Below are positions 1 through 8,383 of a stretch of 64,000 bases of DNA, one piece after another. The notes under the pieces are model-generated. The model was given only the letters and a program-made list of their open reading frames with translations, was not told where the DNA came from and did not search any database. The first letter of the stretch is position 1. The number at the start of each line of letters is the position of its first letter. A program made the position numbers and the translations under genes. Origin of the DNA: Grimontia celer. GTDB lineage: Bacteria; Pseudomonadota; Gammaproteobacteria; Enterobacterales; Vibrionaceae. Location of the stretch: the NCBI RefSeq assembly GCF_900055185.1, contig NZ_FIZX01000001.1:2108001-2172000 (forward strand), in the 5' to 3' direction.

Positions 1-23
1 TTTCTAGCCCGGAAGTAAAGAGA

Positions 24-521
24 ATGAATGAGTTTTGGGATATCACCCCGTTTAGCTGGGAAGGCGTACTCACCTGTGCCGCCTGCGGATGGATTTTAGG
101 CCTTGAGCGCCAACTGCGAGGAAAGCCTGTAGGTATTCGCACAGCGATCCTCATTATTCTCGGTACCTACCTTTTTATGCGCCTCGCAACCTCTCTCTCT
201 GACAATTCGCTGGATCATGCCCGGGTATTGGGGCAAATCGTAACAGGTGTCGGTTTTCTGGGTGCAGGCGTCATGATGGCACGAGATGGTCAAATCCAAG
301 GCGTAACCTCTGCAGCCGTCGTTTGGTTGATGGCCGGCCTTGGTATGGTGATCGCTTTTGACTACGGACGCCAAGCATTGCTTCTTTGTGCGTTTGTACT
401 TTTTGTTCTTGTTGGTCTGGATAAAGTTGAAACTACGTTTTCATCCCTAACAAAAGGCGTGCATAAACGCTGGGAGGAGAAGCGGAAAAAGACCGGAAAA
501 CATGCAGATATCATCGACTAA
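24..521 (+). CDS. MgtC/SapB-family inner membrane protein
   Basis: A 165-residue hydrophobic protein with the N-terminal signature of the MgtC/SapB family: LGLERQLRGKPVGIRT at about residues 25-40, GVGFLGAGVMM at 75-85 and GVTSAAVVWLMAGLG at 93-107. Three or four membrane segments are visible, followed by a basic, charged tail (KRWEEKRKKTGKH). Family members sit in the inner membrane; MgtC of Salmonella inhibits the F-type ATPase and aids survival at low magnesium, but most homologues have no assigned role. The protein lacks the long soluble C-terminal domain of MgtC itself and so resembles the short SapB/YhiD-like members. It starts 24 bases into the window at an ATG preceded by AAAGAGA. A terminator follows at 646-672. 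Family confident, function not. Confidence 0.8.
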   Translation: MNEFWDITPFSWEGVLTCAACGWILGLERQLRGKPVGIRTAILIILGTYLFMRLATSLSDNSLDHARVLGQIVTGVGFLGAGVMMARDGQIQGVTSAAVVWLMAGLGMVIAFDYGRQALLLCAFVLFVLVGLDKVETTFSSLTKGVHKRWEEKRKKTGKHADIID

Positions 522-645
522 TATTCGGTAGTTCTGCATAACCATTTCCATCAAAAGATTTCATCTTCACCACAAAATTATCTCTCTTTACGTTTGAGGG
601 TGGCGAAATAATAATCGCGCCTGAACGCACCTTTCTCTGCGTTAA

Positions 646-672
646 AACCTGCACTTCCTGTGCAGGTTTTTT
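646..672 (+). terminator. Rho-independent terminator
   Basis: AACCTGCAC (646-654) pairs with GTGCAGGTT (660-668) around a 5-base loop and is followed by a T run. It lies 125 bp after the MgtC-like gene and 31 bp before the MFS gene, so it separates the two; as the hairpin is close to the next start, it could also act in that gene's leader. Confidence 0.75.
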
Positions 673-702
673 AATTTCAATTCAGACAATTAAGGAAAAA
701 CA

Positions 703-1890
703 TTGCAACAGAACCCTGTTATGCAGGCTGATCGCAACAGTCCACTTGTACCTGTTCTCAGCCTAAGCCTTTTTGCCGTTGCGTCAGGTTTCCTGATGAG
801 CCTCATTCCGCTTGCGCTTGACGCACGTGGCATGTCGGTGAATCTTGCCTCCTGGCTCGCGAGCGTGTTTTACGCAGGCCTGCTTGGCGGTGCGTTGATC
901 AGTGCGCGCATCGTTGGCAAATTTGGCCATCGCAGTGCGTTAGTTGCGTTTTTGCTTATCGTTGTCAGCACTGTGGGTTTGATGGCATTCAGTGCATCAC
1001 CCGCTGCGTGGCTGTGTGCCCGTTTTGTTGCAGGCATCGCAGTTGCCGGTGTGTTCGTCGTGATCGAATCCTGGCTACTGATGGCAGACACTGAAAAAGC
1101 ACGAGCCAAACGCCTTGGTCTTTACATGGCATCACTGTATGGCGGTTCTGCATTGGGTCAGCTTGGTATCGGCATGTTCGGTACTGAAGGCGCGATACCA
1201 CTGATTGTGGTCGCCAGTCTATTCTCAGCAGCTATTTTGCCACCACTGGTATTTAAAAAAGGTCGCCCGAAAGCGGTTGGCCACGCCAGCATCAAAGTCA
1301 GCGAAATGAAAACCTTGCCAGCAGCAGCCTACATTGGTTGCATCGTATCAGGCTTGGTGTTGGGCTCTATTTATGGCCTGCTGCCATTGGAGCTAGAAAG
1401 CAGCTACAGCCACGATCAAGTCGGTGCGTTGATGGCAATCGTGATCCTTGGGGGCATGGTGGTGCAACCGCTGGTGAGCTGGTTGAACTCACGCATGGAA
1501 AAAGCGCTATTGATGGCACTGTTTTGCTTCCTGGGTTTGCTTTCCATTGCCATGATTGAAATCGCGACCGTGTCAGCAGGCGTAATGGCGGGCATGTTCC
1601 TGCTCGGAGCATCTGCGTTTGCACTCTACCCTGTTGCTATCACGCTGGCTTGTCGCAACGTAGACGAGTCGAAAATCGTTGCAGCCGCAGAACTGATGTT
1701 GCTGAGCTACAGCGTGGGATCTGTTATTGGTCCGGTGTTGGCAGGCGAAGCGATGTCGATGAATGGCGGTCTGATGTTGTATTTTGTGGTTTGTTTCGCG
1801 GCAACCCTTCTCTATATGCTGGGTTCAACCAAACGCAACCGCTCTACCGGCACAGACGGCGTAGACGAAGCAATATCTGTTGATATCTGA
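703..1890 (+). CDS. MFS transporter, YcaD-like
   Basis: A 395-residue polytopic membrane protein with the 12-segment pattern of the major facilitator superfamily. Segment 4-5 contains ARFVAGIAVAGVFVVIESWLLM (about 108-129), which resembles the YcaD group of putative drug or metabolite exporters; the segment 2-3 loop has GKFGHR (residues 72-77) where MFS proteins carry their basic loop motif. The start chosen is the TTG at 703, because TAAGGA lies 6 bases upstream; the first in-frame ATG at 721 has no visible ribosome binding site. Substrate cannot be read from the sequence. The gene stands alone between two hairpins (646-672 and 1910-1935). Confidence 0.8.
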   Translation: MQQNPVMQADRNSPLVPVLSLSLFAVASGFLMSLIPLALDARGMSVNLASWLASVFYAGLLGGALISARIVGKFGHRSALVAFLLIVVSTVGLMAFSASPAAWLCARFVAGIAVAGVFVVIESWLLMADTEKARAKRLGLYMASLYGGSALGQLGIGMFGTEGAIPLIVVASLFSAAILPPLVFKKGRPKAVGHASIKVSEMKTLPAAAYIGCIVSGLVLGSIYGLLPLELESSYSHDQVGALMAIVILGGMVVQPLVSWLNSRMEKALLMALFCFLGLLSIAMIEIATVSAGVMAGMFLLGASAFALYPVAITLACRNVDESKIVAAAELMLLSYSVGSVIGPVLAGEAMSMNGGLMLYFVVCFAATLLYMLGSTKRNRSTGTDGVDEAISVDI

Positions 1891-1909
1891 TTCAAAGAAA
1901 TAATTTGAG

Positions 1910-1935
1910 CAAGGGCGCTTATTGTTAGCGCCTTG
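1910..1935 (+). terminator. Stem-loop after the MFS gene
   Basis: CAAGGGCGCT (1910-1919) pairs with AGCGCCTTG (1927-1935) with one bulged G. The tract that follows is pyrimidine-rich (CCTTCCCCCC) rather than a pure T run, so this is a weaker terminator candidate. Confidence 0.45.
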
Positions 1936-2373
1936 CCTTCCCCCCTTCTTGCCTTTTTGGTTTCACATCCTTCTCTCTGCAAAATTTTCTATACAAATAG
2001 CTATAAAAACGCGTTTAAGGTATGGAATACGCCTAATTACTACCGTATTTTTTTGACGCTAATCTCACAGAAATGATGCTCACCTCTAATTACCTAATTT
2101 ATTGGAATATTACTTTATTCATTAAAATAAATAAGCATCCGCACATCAGACGGTTATTGCTGAGAAAAATAATTAAATAGGTAGATAAGATAGGTATTTA
2201 GAAAGGTTTTAAGGCATTTTATTGAAAAAAAACGGACGACGGTATAAAACTGTCGCAAACCCAACTTTTTGGTCATAGCCACAAATGAAAAGTGGTTATC
2301 TCACATTTTATTTCAATAAGTTAATAGTTTTAGTAACGAAATAATCAATAGCATTTTGTACATTGTTTGAACG
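1936..2373. other. AT-rich intergenic region without a gene
   Basis: About 440 bp of A+T-rich DNA between the MFS hairpin and the hairpin leader of the protease gene. No open reading frame with a ribosome binding site, no long repeat and no convincing sigma70 promoter was found. It probably holds the promoter of the downstream lipoprotein gene. Confidence 0.5.
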
Positions 2374-2430
2374 CTTCCTACGCTCACATAGAAGGTCTCT
2401 AGTTTGAGACTCACTGCACAGCGTAGGAGG
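2374..2430 (+). promoter_or_regulatory. Leader hairpin hiding the Shine-Dalgarno sequence
   Basis: CTTCCTACGCT (2374-2384) pairs over 11 positions with AGCGTAGGAGG (2420-2430), allowing one G-T wobble. The right arm contains the Shine-Dalgarno AGGAGG (2425-2430), 7 bases before the ATG at 2438. Inside the loop GTCTC (2395-2399) pairs with GAGAC (2406-2410). In the folded RNA the ribosome binding site of the protease gene would be fully covered. The pairing is seen in the sequence; a regulatory role such as a thermometer, ligand or antisense switch is inference. Confidence 0.6.
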
Positions 2431-2437
2431 TGACAGC

Positions 2438-3157
2438 ATGTCCCAAACGTTTGTTAAAGCAGCAGCTTGTTTTTTATCTTTCATCTCACTTCAAGGCTGC
2501 TTCCTTGTCAACGGACCTCTTGAGTATGCACAAGAAACCAACGCACCTTCTGTTAGTTATCTCCCTATCGGCATACCCTTTGTCCTTGGTGGACACGGTT
2601 CCAGTGTTCCCTTAACAAGCGAACTCAGCTTAACCGCCAAGCACATCGCCCAGCTGGATTATAGCGATGTGGTCGCCTACCATCCCAACTGCGATGTAGC
2701 AGTGATCAGGCAAAGTAACCATGACAAAACCATTGCCCCGCTGGGGACAGTAAAAACCAAAGGATCAGTTACGACGGTTGGCATGGGCCTTACAGGCAAG
2801 GTGTTAGTCGGACACGGTAAGTACTACTTAGATGTTAACTTTGTTGATTCAGACATGTTCGCAAACTGCCCGGCCAGTATCACTGACGCGCCCGTCCAAA
2901 GCGGAATGAGCGGCGGTGGTGCCTATAACAATGAAGGCGAACTCGTCGGTATTATATCGGGCATGTCTGGTTCAGGATTCAAGCTACTTGATGGCACCGA
3001 GTTAGGTAATGAACGTACCAGCATTTTCGTATCAACTCTTCACATCCGCCCCTGGCTTCTTAAGGTTGTTGAAGACTTTTACGACGACTCCCTCAATAAT
3101 CTCGCGGCTTCAACCATCACCCTTTCCAAAACCTATTTAGAAGAAGATTTAGACTAA
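2438..3157 (+). CDS. Trypsin-like serine protease lipoprotein
   Basis: A 239-residue predicted lipoprotein: signal sequence with lipobox LQGC, so Cys21 would be the lipidated residue. The pattern of a chymotrypsin-fold protease follows: LTAKH (His69), NCDVAVIR (Asp86) and QSGMSGGGAY (Ser158 in GMSGG). The spacing is short compared with trypsin, as in compact bacterial trypsin-like proteases. The residue after Lys-His is Ile, not the usual Cys, so no disulfide is expected there. The protein would face the periplasm from a membrane anchor. The ATG at 2438 has a perfect AGGAGG 7 bases upstream, but it is buried in an RNA stem. Substrate unknown. Standing between an MFS gene and folD, it is not obviously part of an operon. 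Confidence 0.7.
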   Translation: MSQTFVKAAACFLSFISLQGCFLVNGPLEYAQETNAPSVSYLPIGIPFVLGGHGSSVPLTSELSLTAKHIAQLDYSDVVAYHPNCDVAVIRQSNHDKTIAPLGTVKTKGSVTTVGMGLTGKVLVGHGKYYLDVNFVDSDMFANCPASITDAPVQSGMSGGGAYNNEGELVGIISGMSGSGFKLLDGTELGNERTSIFVSTLHIRPWLLKVVEDFYDDSLNNLAASTITLSKTYLEEDLD

Positions 3158-3173
3158 GCGCAAACGTTTGCGC
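3158..3173. promoter_or_regulatory. PurR-like operator upstream of folD
   Basis: GCGCAAACGTTTGCGC is a perfect 16-bp palindrome matching the core of the PurR operator (ACGCAAACGTTTTCNT in E. coli). It begins at the base after the stop codon of the protease gene and lies 70 bp before folD. A second PurR-like box sits before cvpA-purF in this window, which supports the reading. FolD supplies 10-formyl-THF for purine synthesis, so control by PurR is sensible. Binding is inferred. Confidence 0.65.
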
Positions 3174-3242
3174 TATAGCCATGTCACACTTTTTTTGTCA
3201 AAATAGCGCCACTTTCCCGTCTCTCTTTGCCAAAGGAAAAAC

Positions 3243-4097
3243 ATGGCCGCTCAAATCATTGATGGAAAACTTATTTCGCAGACTGTTCGCCAGGAAGTTG
3301 CAGCACGTGTAGAAGCCAGAAAAGCAGCAGGCCTCCGAGCGCCGGGACTCGCGGTGGTATTAGTCGGTGATGACCCTGCCTCCCAAGTTTACGTTGGCAG
3401 CAAACGTCGTGTGTGTGAAGAAGTTGGCTTTGTTTCCAAGTCTTACGACCTGCCTTCAACTACCAGCGAAGCAGAGCTCTTGGGTTTGATTGACGATCTG
3501 AACGCTGACCCAGAAATAGATGGCATTCTGGTGCAACTGCCTCTTCCTGCACAAATGGACCCTACCAATGTGCTTGAGCGCATCCACCCAGAGAAAGATG
3601 TCGACGGCTTCCACCCATACAATGTCGGACGCCTTTGCCAGCGCATGCCAAAGCTGCGTTCATGCACGCCAAAAGGTATCGTTACACTGCTTGAGCGCTA
3701 CAACGTCCCTCTGCGTGGTAAACATGCTGTTGTCGTCGGTGCTTCAAACATTGTTGGCCGTCCAATGACGATGGAACTGTTACTTGCAGGCTGCACCACC
3801 ACCACGTGTCACCGTTTTACCAAAGATTTGGAAGGACACGTTCGCCAAGCTGATCTTTTGGTCGTAGCTGTGGGCAAACCAAACTTCATTCCCGGTGATT
3901 GGATCAAGCCTGGCGCAGTTGTGATTGATGTAGGTATTAACCGATTGGAAGATGGCAAACTGGTTGGCGATGTGGAGTATGGCGTGGCTGCTGAGAAAGC
4001 CAGTCATATCACGCCTGTACCTGGTGGTGTTGGCCCAATGACAGTGGCAACGCTAATTGAGAATACCCTGCTGGCTTGCGAGCAATACCATTCGTAA
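3243..4097 (+). CDS. folD: Bifunctional methylene-THF dehydrogenase/cyclohydrolase FolD
   Basis: A 284-residue protein of the usual FolD length. It catalyses NADP-dependent oxidation of 5,10-methylene-THF and hydrolysis of the methenyl product to 10-formyl-THF, the one-carbon donor for purines and formyl-Met-tRNA. Visible motifs: [13 protein letters not shown] with the catalytic Lys54, VQLPLP around Gln98, [13 protein letters not shown] (Asp121), the dinucleotide-binding GASNIVGRP (166-174) and the C-terminal [14 protein letters not shown]. The start ATG is preceded by AAAGGA. It is monocistronic: a PurR-like box lies upstream and a strong hairpin follows at 4104-4124. Confidence 0.97.
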   Translation: MAAQIIDGKLISQTVRQEVAARVEARKAAGLRAPGLAVVLVGDDPASQVYVGSKRRVCEEVGFVSKSYDLPSTTSEAELLGLIDDLNADPEIDGILVQLPLPAQMDPTNVLERIHPEKDVDGFHPYNVGRLCQRMPKLRSCTPKGIVTLLERYNVPLRGKHAVVVGASNIVGRPMTMELLLAGCTTTTCHRFTKDLEGHVRQADLLVVAVGKPNFIPGDWIKPGAVVIDVGINRLEDGKLVGDVEYGVAAEKASHITPVPGGVGPMTVATLIENTLLACEQYHS

Positions 4098-4103
4098 CAC
4101 AAA

Positions 4104-4124
4104 AGGGCAGCGATTCGCTGCCCT
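4104..4124. terminator. Bidirectional terminator between folD and ugd
   Basis: AGGGCAGCG (4104-4112) pairs with CGCTGCCCT (4116-4124) around a 3-base loop, with A-rich and T-rich flanks. It overlaps the first two bases of the ugd stop codon (4123-4125), so it serves both convergent genes. Confidence 0.8.
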
Positions 4125-5289
4125 AGTCTTTTCCAAACAAATCCCGCGTATAAACTTTATCTTTCACATCTAATAGTGCGTCATCCATCCTGTTAGAGAC
4201 AATGACATCCACCTTATCCTTAAATATTGCTATATCTGTCACCACCTGTGAATTGAACAAAGTCTTCTCTTTATACACAGGCTCGTAAATCACGACTTCT
4301 AACCCTTTGGCTTTCAACCTTTTCATCACCCCAAGAATAGAAGAAGCGCGAAAGTTGTCCGAACCCGACTTCATAATGAGGCGGAAAATACCCACGGTTT
4401 TGGGCTTTCGTTTCAATATAGATTCAGCAATAAAGTCTTTACGCGTCCGGTTAGCATCAACGATGGCGCCAATAATGTTATTCGGCACGGATTGATAGTT
4501 GGCGAGCAGCTGCTTGGTATCTTTCGGTAAGCAGTAACCACCGTAGCCGAATGAGGGATTGTTGTAGTGACTGCCAATTCGAGGGTCAAGACACACGCCT
4601 TCAATGATCTCTTTAGAATCCAACCCCAGCGATTCCGCATAAGAGTCCAGCTCGTTAAAATATGCCACGCGCATAGCAAGATAGGTGTTAGAGAAAAGCT
4701 TGACCGCTTCCGCTTCTGTCGAATGCACAAAGAGGGTTTGAACGTTTTCAGCCAGTGCGCCTTGGTTCATTAACGCTGCATACGCTTTGGCCTGCTCAGA
4801 AAAATCACCCACGATGATTCGGGAAGGATAGAGGTTGTCATAAAGCGCCCGCCCTTCCCTCAGAAACTCGGGCGAGAACAGAATATTGTCAGCCTGATGC
4901 TGTTTTCGAAGAGAATCAGTAAAGCCAACAGGAACTGTTGATTTAATGACAATAGTGATGGAAGGGTTCACTGACAGAATATCAGCAACGACAGACTCCA
5001 CAGAGCTGGTATCAAAGAAGTTGGTTTCGGGGTCGTAATCTGTGGGGGTAGCCACCAAAACAAGCTCCGCCCAGTTATAGGCTGTTTCTGCTTCTGTAGT
5101 GGCATAGAAGCTAAGTTCAGGGTTTTGGAGAAATTGTTCTATCTCGCGGTCAGAAATGGGAGACTGGCCTTGATTGAGTAAGTCGACCTTCTCTTGAAGA
5201 ATATCAACCGCAACGACCTCGTTGTATTGCGCCAGCAGCATTGCATTTGAAAGACCAACGTACCCCGTACCCACGACCGCTACTTTCAT
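4123..5289 (-). CDS. ugd: UDP-glucose 6-dehydrogenase
   Basis: A 388-residue short-form UDP-glucose dehydrogenase, the same length as E. coli Ugd. It oxidises UDP-glucose to UDP-glucuronate with two NAD. Motifs: VVGTGYVG at residues 5-12, [10 protein letters not shown] at 115-124, [16 protein letters not shown], and the catalytic [15 protein letters not shown] with Cys253. The gene lies between folD and the capsule operon, on the same strand as the capsule genes but separated from them by a terminator at 5892-5917, so it may feed UDP-GlcA to one of the neighbouring polysaccharides. It ends on the folD terminator. Identification secure; the capsule link is inference. Confidence 0.96.
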   Translation of the reverse strand: MKVAVVGTGYVGLSNAMLLAQYNEVVAVDILQEKVDLLNQGQSPISDREIEQFLQNPELSFYATTEAETAYNWAELVLVATPTDYDPETNFFDTSSVESVVADILSVNPSITIVIKSTVPVGFTDSLRKQHQADNILFSPEFLREGRALYDNLYPSRIIVGDFSEQAKAYAALMNQGALAENVQTLFVHSTEAEAVKLFSNTYLAMRVAYFNELDSYAESLGLDSKEIIEGVCLDPRIGSHYNNPSFGYGGYCLPKDTKQLLANYQSVPNNIIGAIVDANRTRKDFIAESILKRKPKTVGIFRLIMKSGSDNFRASSILGVMKRLKAKGLEVVIYEPVYKEKTLFNSQVVTDIAIFKDKVDVIVSNRMDDALLDVKDKVYTRDLFGKD

Positions 5290-5373
5290 CTACCGCCCAT
5301 CCCTCTACATCCCAAAAGCAAAATACGTATTTCACTTCAGGTTAAGTATCAACGATGACACTTTTCTTATTAT

Positions 5374-5766
5374 TCAGAGTATAGGAGATGAACGTTTAGC
5401 ACGTAAGTGTGCAACACCGAGCGTCACCATGGCAGAAAACAAAGCAAAAACATTCACTAACGCATCGGTCAGACTACCTGTTCTGCCAGGCACCAAGTTT
5501 GCCTGTATATATTCTGACGCCACAGCAACCAATAAGAGAAAAGTAAACGAGAGCACTTTCACATGAAGTTGTAACGGAAAGAGCAACACACCACCAAGGT
5601 AAAACAACCCAAAATGGAACAGCAAATCACCGTATCCCCAAAAGAAAGTGGTGCCTTCAATAGAAAGCTGCTTGAGGCCAAAGCCTGTAAAGAGTGACAG
5701 CATCGCCAAGGCGACTAACCCTATAACAAAAAAATACAGGCCAAACCTGAGCGATGAAAATGACAT
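5374..5766 (-). CDS. VanZ-like membrane protein
   Basis: A 130-residue membrane protein with about four hydrophobic segments and the VanZ-like pattern: GDLLFHFGLFYLGG (about 45-58), then ASEYIQANLVPGRTGSLTDALVNVFAL (about 84-110). VanZ of enterococci gives low-level teicoplanin resistance; the many proteobacterial VanZ-like proteins have no firm function but often lie near polysaccharide genes. The gene is 84 bp upstream of ugd on the same strand and may be cotranscribed with it. Just upstream is a tandem array of GGATTAC (5800-5859). Family call moderate to good. Confidence 0.65.
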   Translation of the reverse strand: MSFSSLRFGLYFFVIGLVALAMLSLFTGFGLKQLSIEGTTFFWGYGDLLFHFGLFYLGGVLLFPLQLHVKVLSFTFLLLVAVASEYIQANLVPGRTGSLTDALVNVFALFSAMVTLGVAHLRAKRSSPIL

Positions 5767-5799
5767 GGGTTAAAACTGATTCCTTAAATGTTGGCGCTC

Positions 5800-5859
5800 G
5801 GATTACGGATTACGGATTACGGATTACGGATTACGGATTACGGATTACGGATTACGGAT
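5800..5859. repeat. Tandem GGATTAC heptamer array
   Basis: Eight perfect copies of GGATTAC run from 5800 to 5855, followed by a partial GGAT. The array lies in the intergenic region between the VanZ-like gene and the end of the capsule operon. A second array, four perfect copies in the same orientation, lies at 23889-23916. Confidence 0.95.
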
Positions 5860-5891
5860 GGCAACTTATCACTTATTCCATATAAAAAACA

Positions 5892-5917
5892 AAGGGCGAT
5901 GGTTTCCCATCGCCCTT
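5892..5917 (-). terminator. Terminator downstream of the capsule operon
   Basis: AAGGGCGATGG (5892-5902) pairs with CCATCGCCCTT (5907-5917). On the minus strand the stem is followed by TTGTTTTTTA, so it stops transcription arriving from kpsC before the VanZ-like gene. Between it and the end of kpsC (5918-6175) there is no gene, only a weak AGCC/GGCT hairpin near 6063. Confidence 0.75.
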
Positions 5918-6175
5918 CGTTGTTTCATCACATTTTATACTCTGCGTTACAAAAACAGTCAATGTTCACCCTCATCGACATCAAAGCAAAAAGCAGCGAT
6001 TTATCTCTGCGTTAACGTTGAAAATCATGCGTAACATTCATTTTAATTGACTTTCTAACATAGCCTTTTTGGCTAAGAAAATTAGAGTCTCATCCTTCAA
6101 GATCAGTTTTAGCTAACTGCAATGAAACAGAACCAAAAAATCTCGAATAAAAGACGTGTATCAATTGGACACTGA

Positions 6176-8248
6176 CTACCGATGATATTTCAGCAGGTGT
6201 AAAGCCGCTCGCTTTGAGCGTTTCAAGAACAGCATGGCTTGAAGCTTGTAATCCTTGACCGTAACGTCTCCCGTTTTCATTTGTACAAGGCGTTCTAGTG
6301 CCTGCTCAACAGTGCAGAGTTGGCGACTTACTGGGTCAATATAAGTAGGATAGAGAATTAATGCACCCGCTATCAACTCATAAAGTGCCAGTTGGCGCTT
6401 TCTACGTTCACATTTCAGTGTGTCTTGGGTCAGGCCCCAACCCGCATAGAAAGGCATGCCATAAGTCGTGACTTGTTTACCCCGTAGTAACGCCTCAAAC
6501 CCGGTTAGAGAAGTCATGGTATGAACTTCATCGACATGCCGCAACAAAGCATCCATAGAAACATCCGTAACCACCAAATCAGCGACATTCAACGTCTCAC
6601 TTTCCCAGCGACCATCATCTCGTTGGCCTGCAACAACATCGGGGTGAGGCTTATAGATCAAGAATGCATCTGGATTTGCCTCTCTAACCTTTAACAGCAG
6701 TTCACTGTTGGTTTTTACTTCCGGAGAACCGTATAAGATAGAAGCGTCAGACTCGACTTGCCCAGGCACAAGAATAATCGTCCTGTCCTCTGGTAATATC
6801 AGGGGCTGGGCACTACCAACGTTATATTTGGTGATTCCTGAATCGAGTAATTTAGGCAAAAGACGCTCAGCGCGCTCTACCATGTAACTGGAAATCTCAC
6901 CGTTGAGGATATTTTCTAAATCAGACGGCCGTGTAGCATCAAAGTAGATACCGGTTCGGTCGAGGACTAAGGAAATTGGTTTTTGGAAGTGAACACCCAA
7001 TCCATTGGAACGGATAAAACCATCTTCAATGGTGAATCCACACTCTGATTGCATACCCCAGCCCACTGTTGTTTTTGCTCTACGTTTTTCGCTCTTCAGG
7101 TTCCAAGCTTTTAGGAAGGGCGGCAACCAGGTTTGCTTCCATCTACTGACGCTCGCAAGTGAAACCGTTAGCTCGGGCTGGCCTTGATGACGGAGCACAT
7201 CCACAATGTAAGGGATGATATCTTCCAGTTCACAACGCCTTTCCAGAATAGGGTCAACGTAACGGGCATACTCCAAATAGGCCGCTGCAAAAACCTGTTC
7301 TAACGTGCGATTTTTGTTTCTACGCTCACAAACTAGTTTGTCCTCTGTTAGTCCCCATCCCGCATAAAATGGCATGCCAAAGCAGTGTACCTTTACCCCC
7401 GCCATTAACGCTTCAAACCCCATTAAACTGGAAACCGTGTAAACGTCTGTTGCGCTTTCCAGCATGTCCCAAGGGTTGATAGATTCGGCAAACACTTTGA
7501 CATTTGGGTGTTCAAACGGCAATGGATATAAGAATCCCTTCTTTTTACCACAGACGACATCAGGGTGAATTTTTACCCATATGGTTTCATTAGGGTGATT
7601 TACTATGGCTTCCTCTAACATCTCAACGAAGGTATTTTCGTTCGCCATTGCACCAGTTACTGAGGCATCACCATAAGTTTGGTCAATAACCACAATTTTT
7701 GCATTCTTTGTACTTTTATTGAAAACTGATTGGACGTTGTACTTAGAAAGCCTCTGTTCTCGGATATTTACGATACATGCTTTAGCTCTATCTGCTAGTA
7801 AAACGTCATTACTTTCGTGTATTTTTTTTTCTAGTTCTGACTCACCAACTGCAGAATAATACACACCTAAATCATCAAGTATAAGGCTTAGTGGCTGCGC
7901 TCCGAGTACACCCAGGCCTACAGAGCGAATAAATCCATCTTCTATAGATACATATTTCAGACCATTATCTTTTGCATACTCCCTAGCAAAGGAGGAGGTT
8001 TCTTTGTACCCCCAGCCATAAACAACGACCTTATGACTTTCGAAGAAGTCATCATGGAGGAATAGTTTTAAATTTTTAATTGACCTCACACCTCTACTAG
8101 GAATAAAGATCCTTCCCTCAATCATACCCGCATTAAAAAGATTTAGTATCAAATAAGCCGTGTGTTTGTAATGACTATTTTTCATATTAATATTTATAAT
8201 CTTCTGGGTAAAAATCCCCAGCAAAACACTATTTAAATTAAAATTCAC
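6176..8248 (-). CDS. kpsC: Capsule polysaccharide KpsC, dual beta-Kdo transferase
   Basis: A 690-residue protein with the internal duplication typical of KpsC. The first half has VVYGWGYKETSS, IEDGFIRSVGLG and PLSLILDDLGVYY; the second half repeats GWGMQSE, IEDGFIRSNGLG and PISLVLDRTGIYFDAT. Each half ends with a MPFYAGWGLT block followed by CERR. KpsC adds alternating Kdo residues to the phosphatidylglycerol anchor of ABC-exported capsules, working with KpsS at the cytoplasmic membrane. The GTG at 8248 is the longest start; the ATG at 8185 is an alternative and neither has a clear ribosome binding site. This is the last gene of the capsule operon, 135 bp after the Stealth gene. Confidence 0.9.
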   Translation of the reverse strand: MNFNLNSVLLGIFTQKIININMKNSHYKHTAYLILNLFNAGMIEGRIFIPSRGVRSIKNLKLFLHDDFFESHKVVVYGWGYKETSSFAREYAKDNGLKYVSIEDGFIRSVGLGVLGAQPLSLILDDLGVYYSAVGESELEKKIHESNDVLLADRAKACIVNIREQRLSKYNVQSVFNKSTKNAKIVVIDQTYGDASVTGAMANENTFVEMLEEAIVNHPNETIWVKIHPDVVCGKKKGFLYPLPFEHPNVKVFAESINPWDMLESATDVYTVSSLMGFEALMAGVKVHCFGMPFYAGWGLTEDKLVCERRNKNRTLEQVFAAAYLEYARYVDPILERRCELEDIIPYIVDVLRHQGQPELTVSLASVSRWKQTWLPPFLKAWNLKSEKRRAKTTVGWGMQSECGFTIEDGFIRSNGLGVHFQKPISLVLDRTGIYFDATRPSDLENILNGEISSYMVERAERLLPKLLDSGITKYNVGSAQPLILPEDRTIILVPGQVESDASILYGSPEVKTNSELLLKVREANPDAFLIYKPHPDVVAGQRDDGRWESETLNVADLVVTDVSMDALLRHVDEVHTMTSLTGFEALLRGKQVTTYGMPFYAGWGLTQDTLKCERRKRQLALYELIAGALILYPTYIDPVSRQLCTVEQALERLVQMKTGDVTVKDYKLQAMLFLKRSKRAALHLLKYHR

Positions 8249-8383
8249 CCCTAAAGATAAGGGAGCTTTTCAATAAAAAGATTAGAATTTAAAAAGCAAC
8301 CCTTACCTCTTAATATATTATAAAAATTACAATAAACTATGGAAATATCAGATAAGGCCGTAAAAAAGCAAAATCATTGACAT

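Noticed and set aside
5222-5566. 114-codon plus-strand frame opposite ugd and the VanZ-like gene
   Set aside because: It overlaps two well-supported minus-strand genes and shows no domain or ribosome binding site.
5800-5859. Possible CRISPR array
   Set aside because: The unit is 7 bp with no spacers and no cas genes are nearby; it is a simple tandem repeat.
5788-6015. 75-codon open frame across the GGATTAC array
   Set aside because: Its repeated residues come only from the heptamer array; no signal, family or start context supports it, and the terminator at 5892-5917 lies within it.
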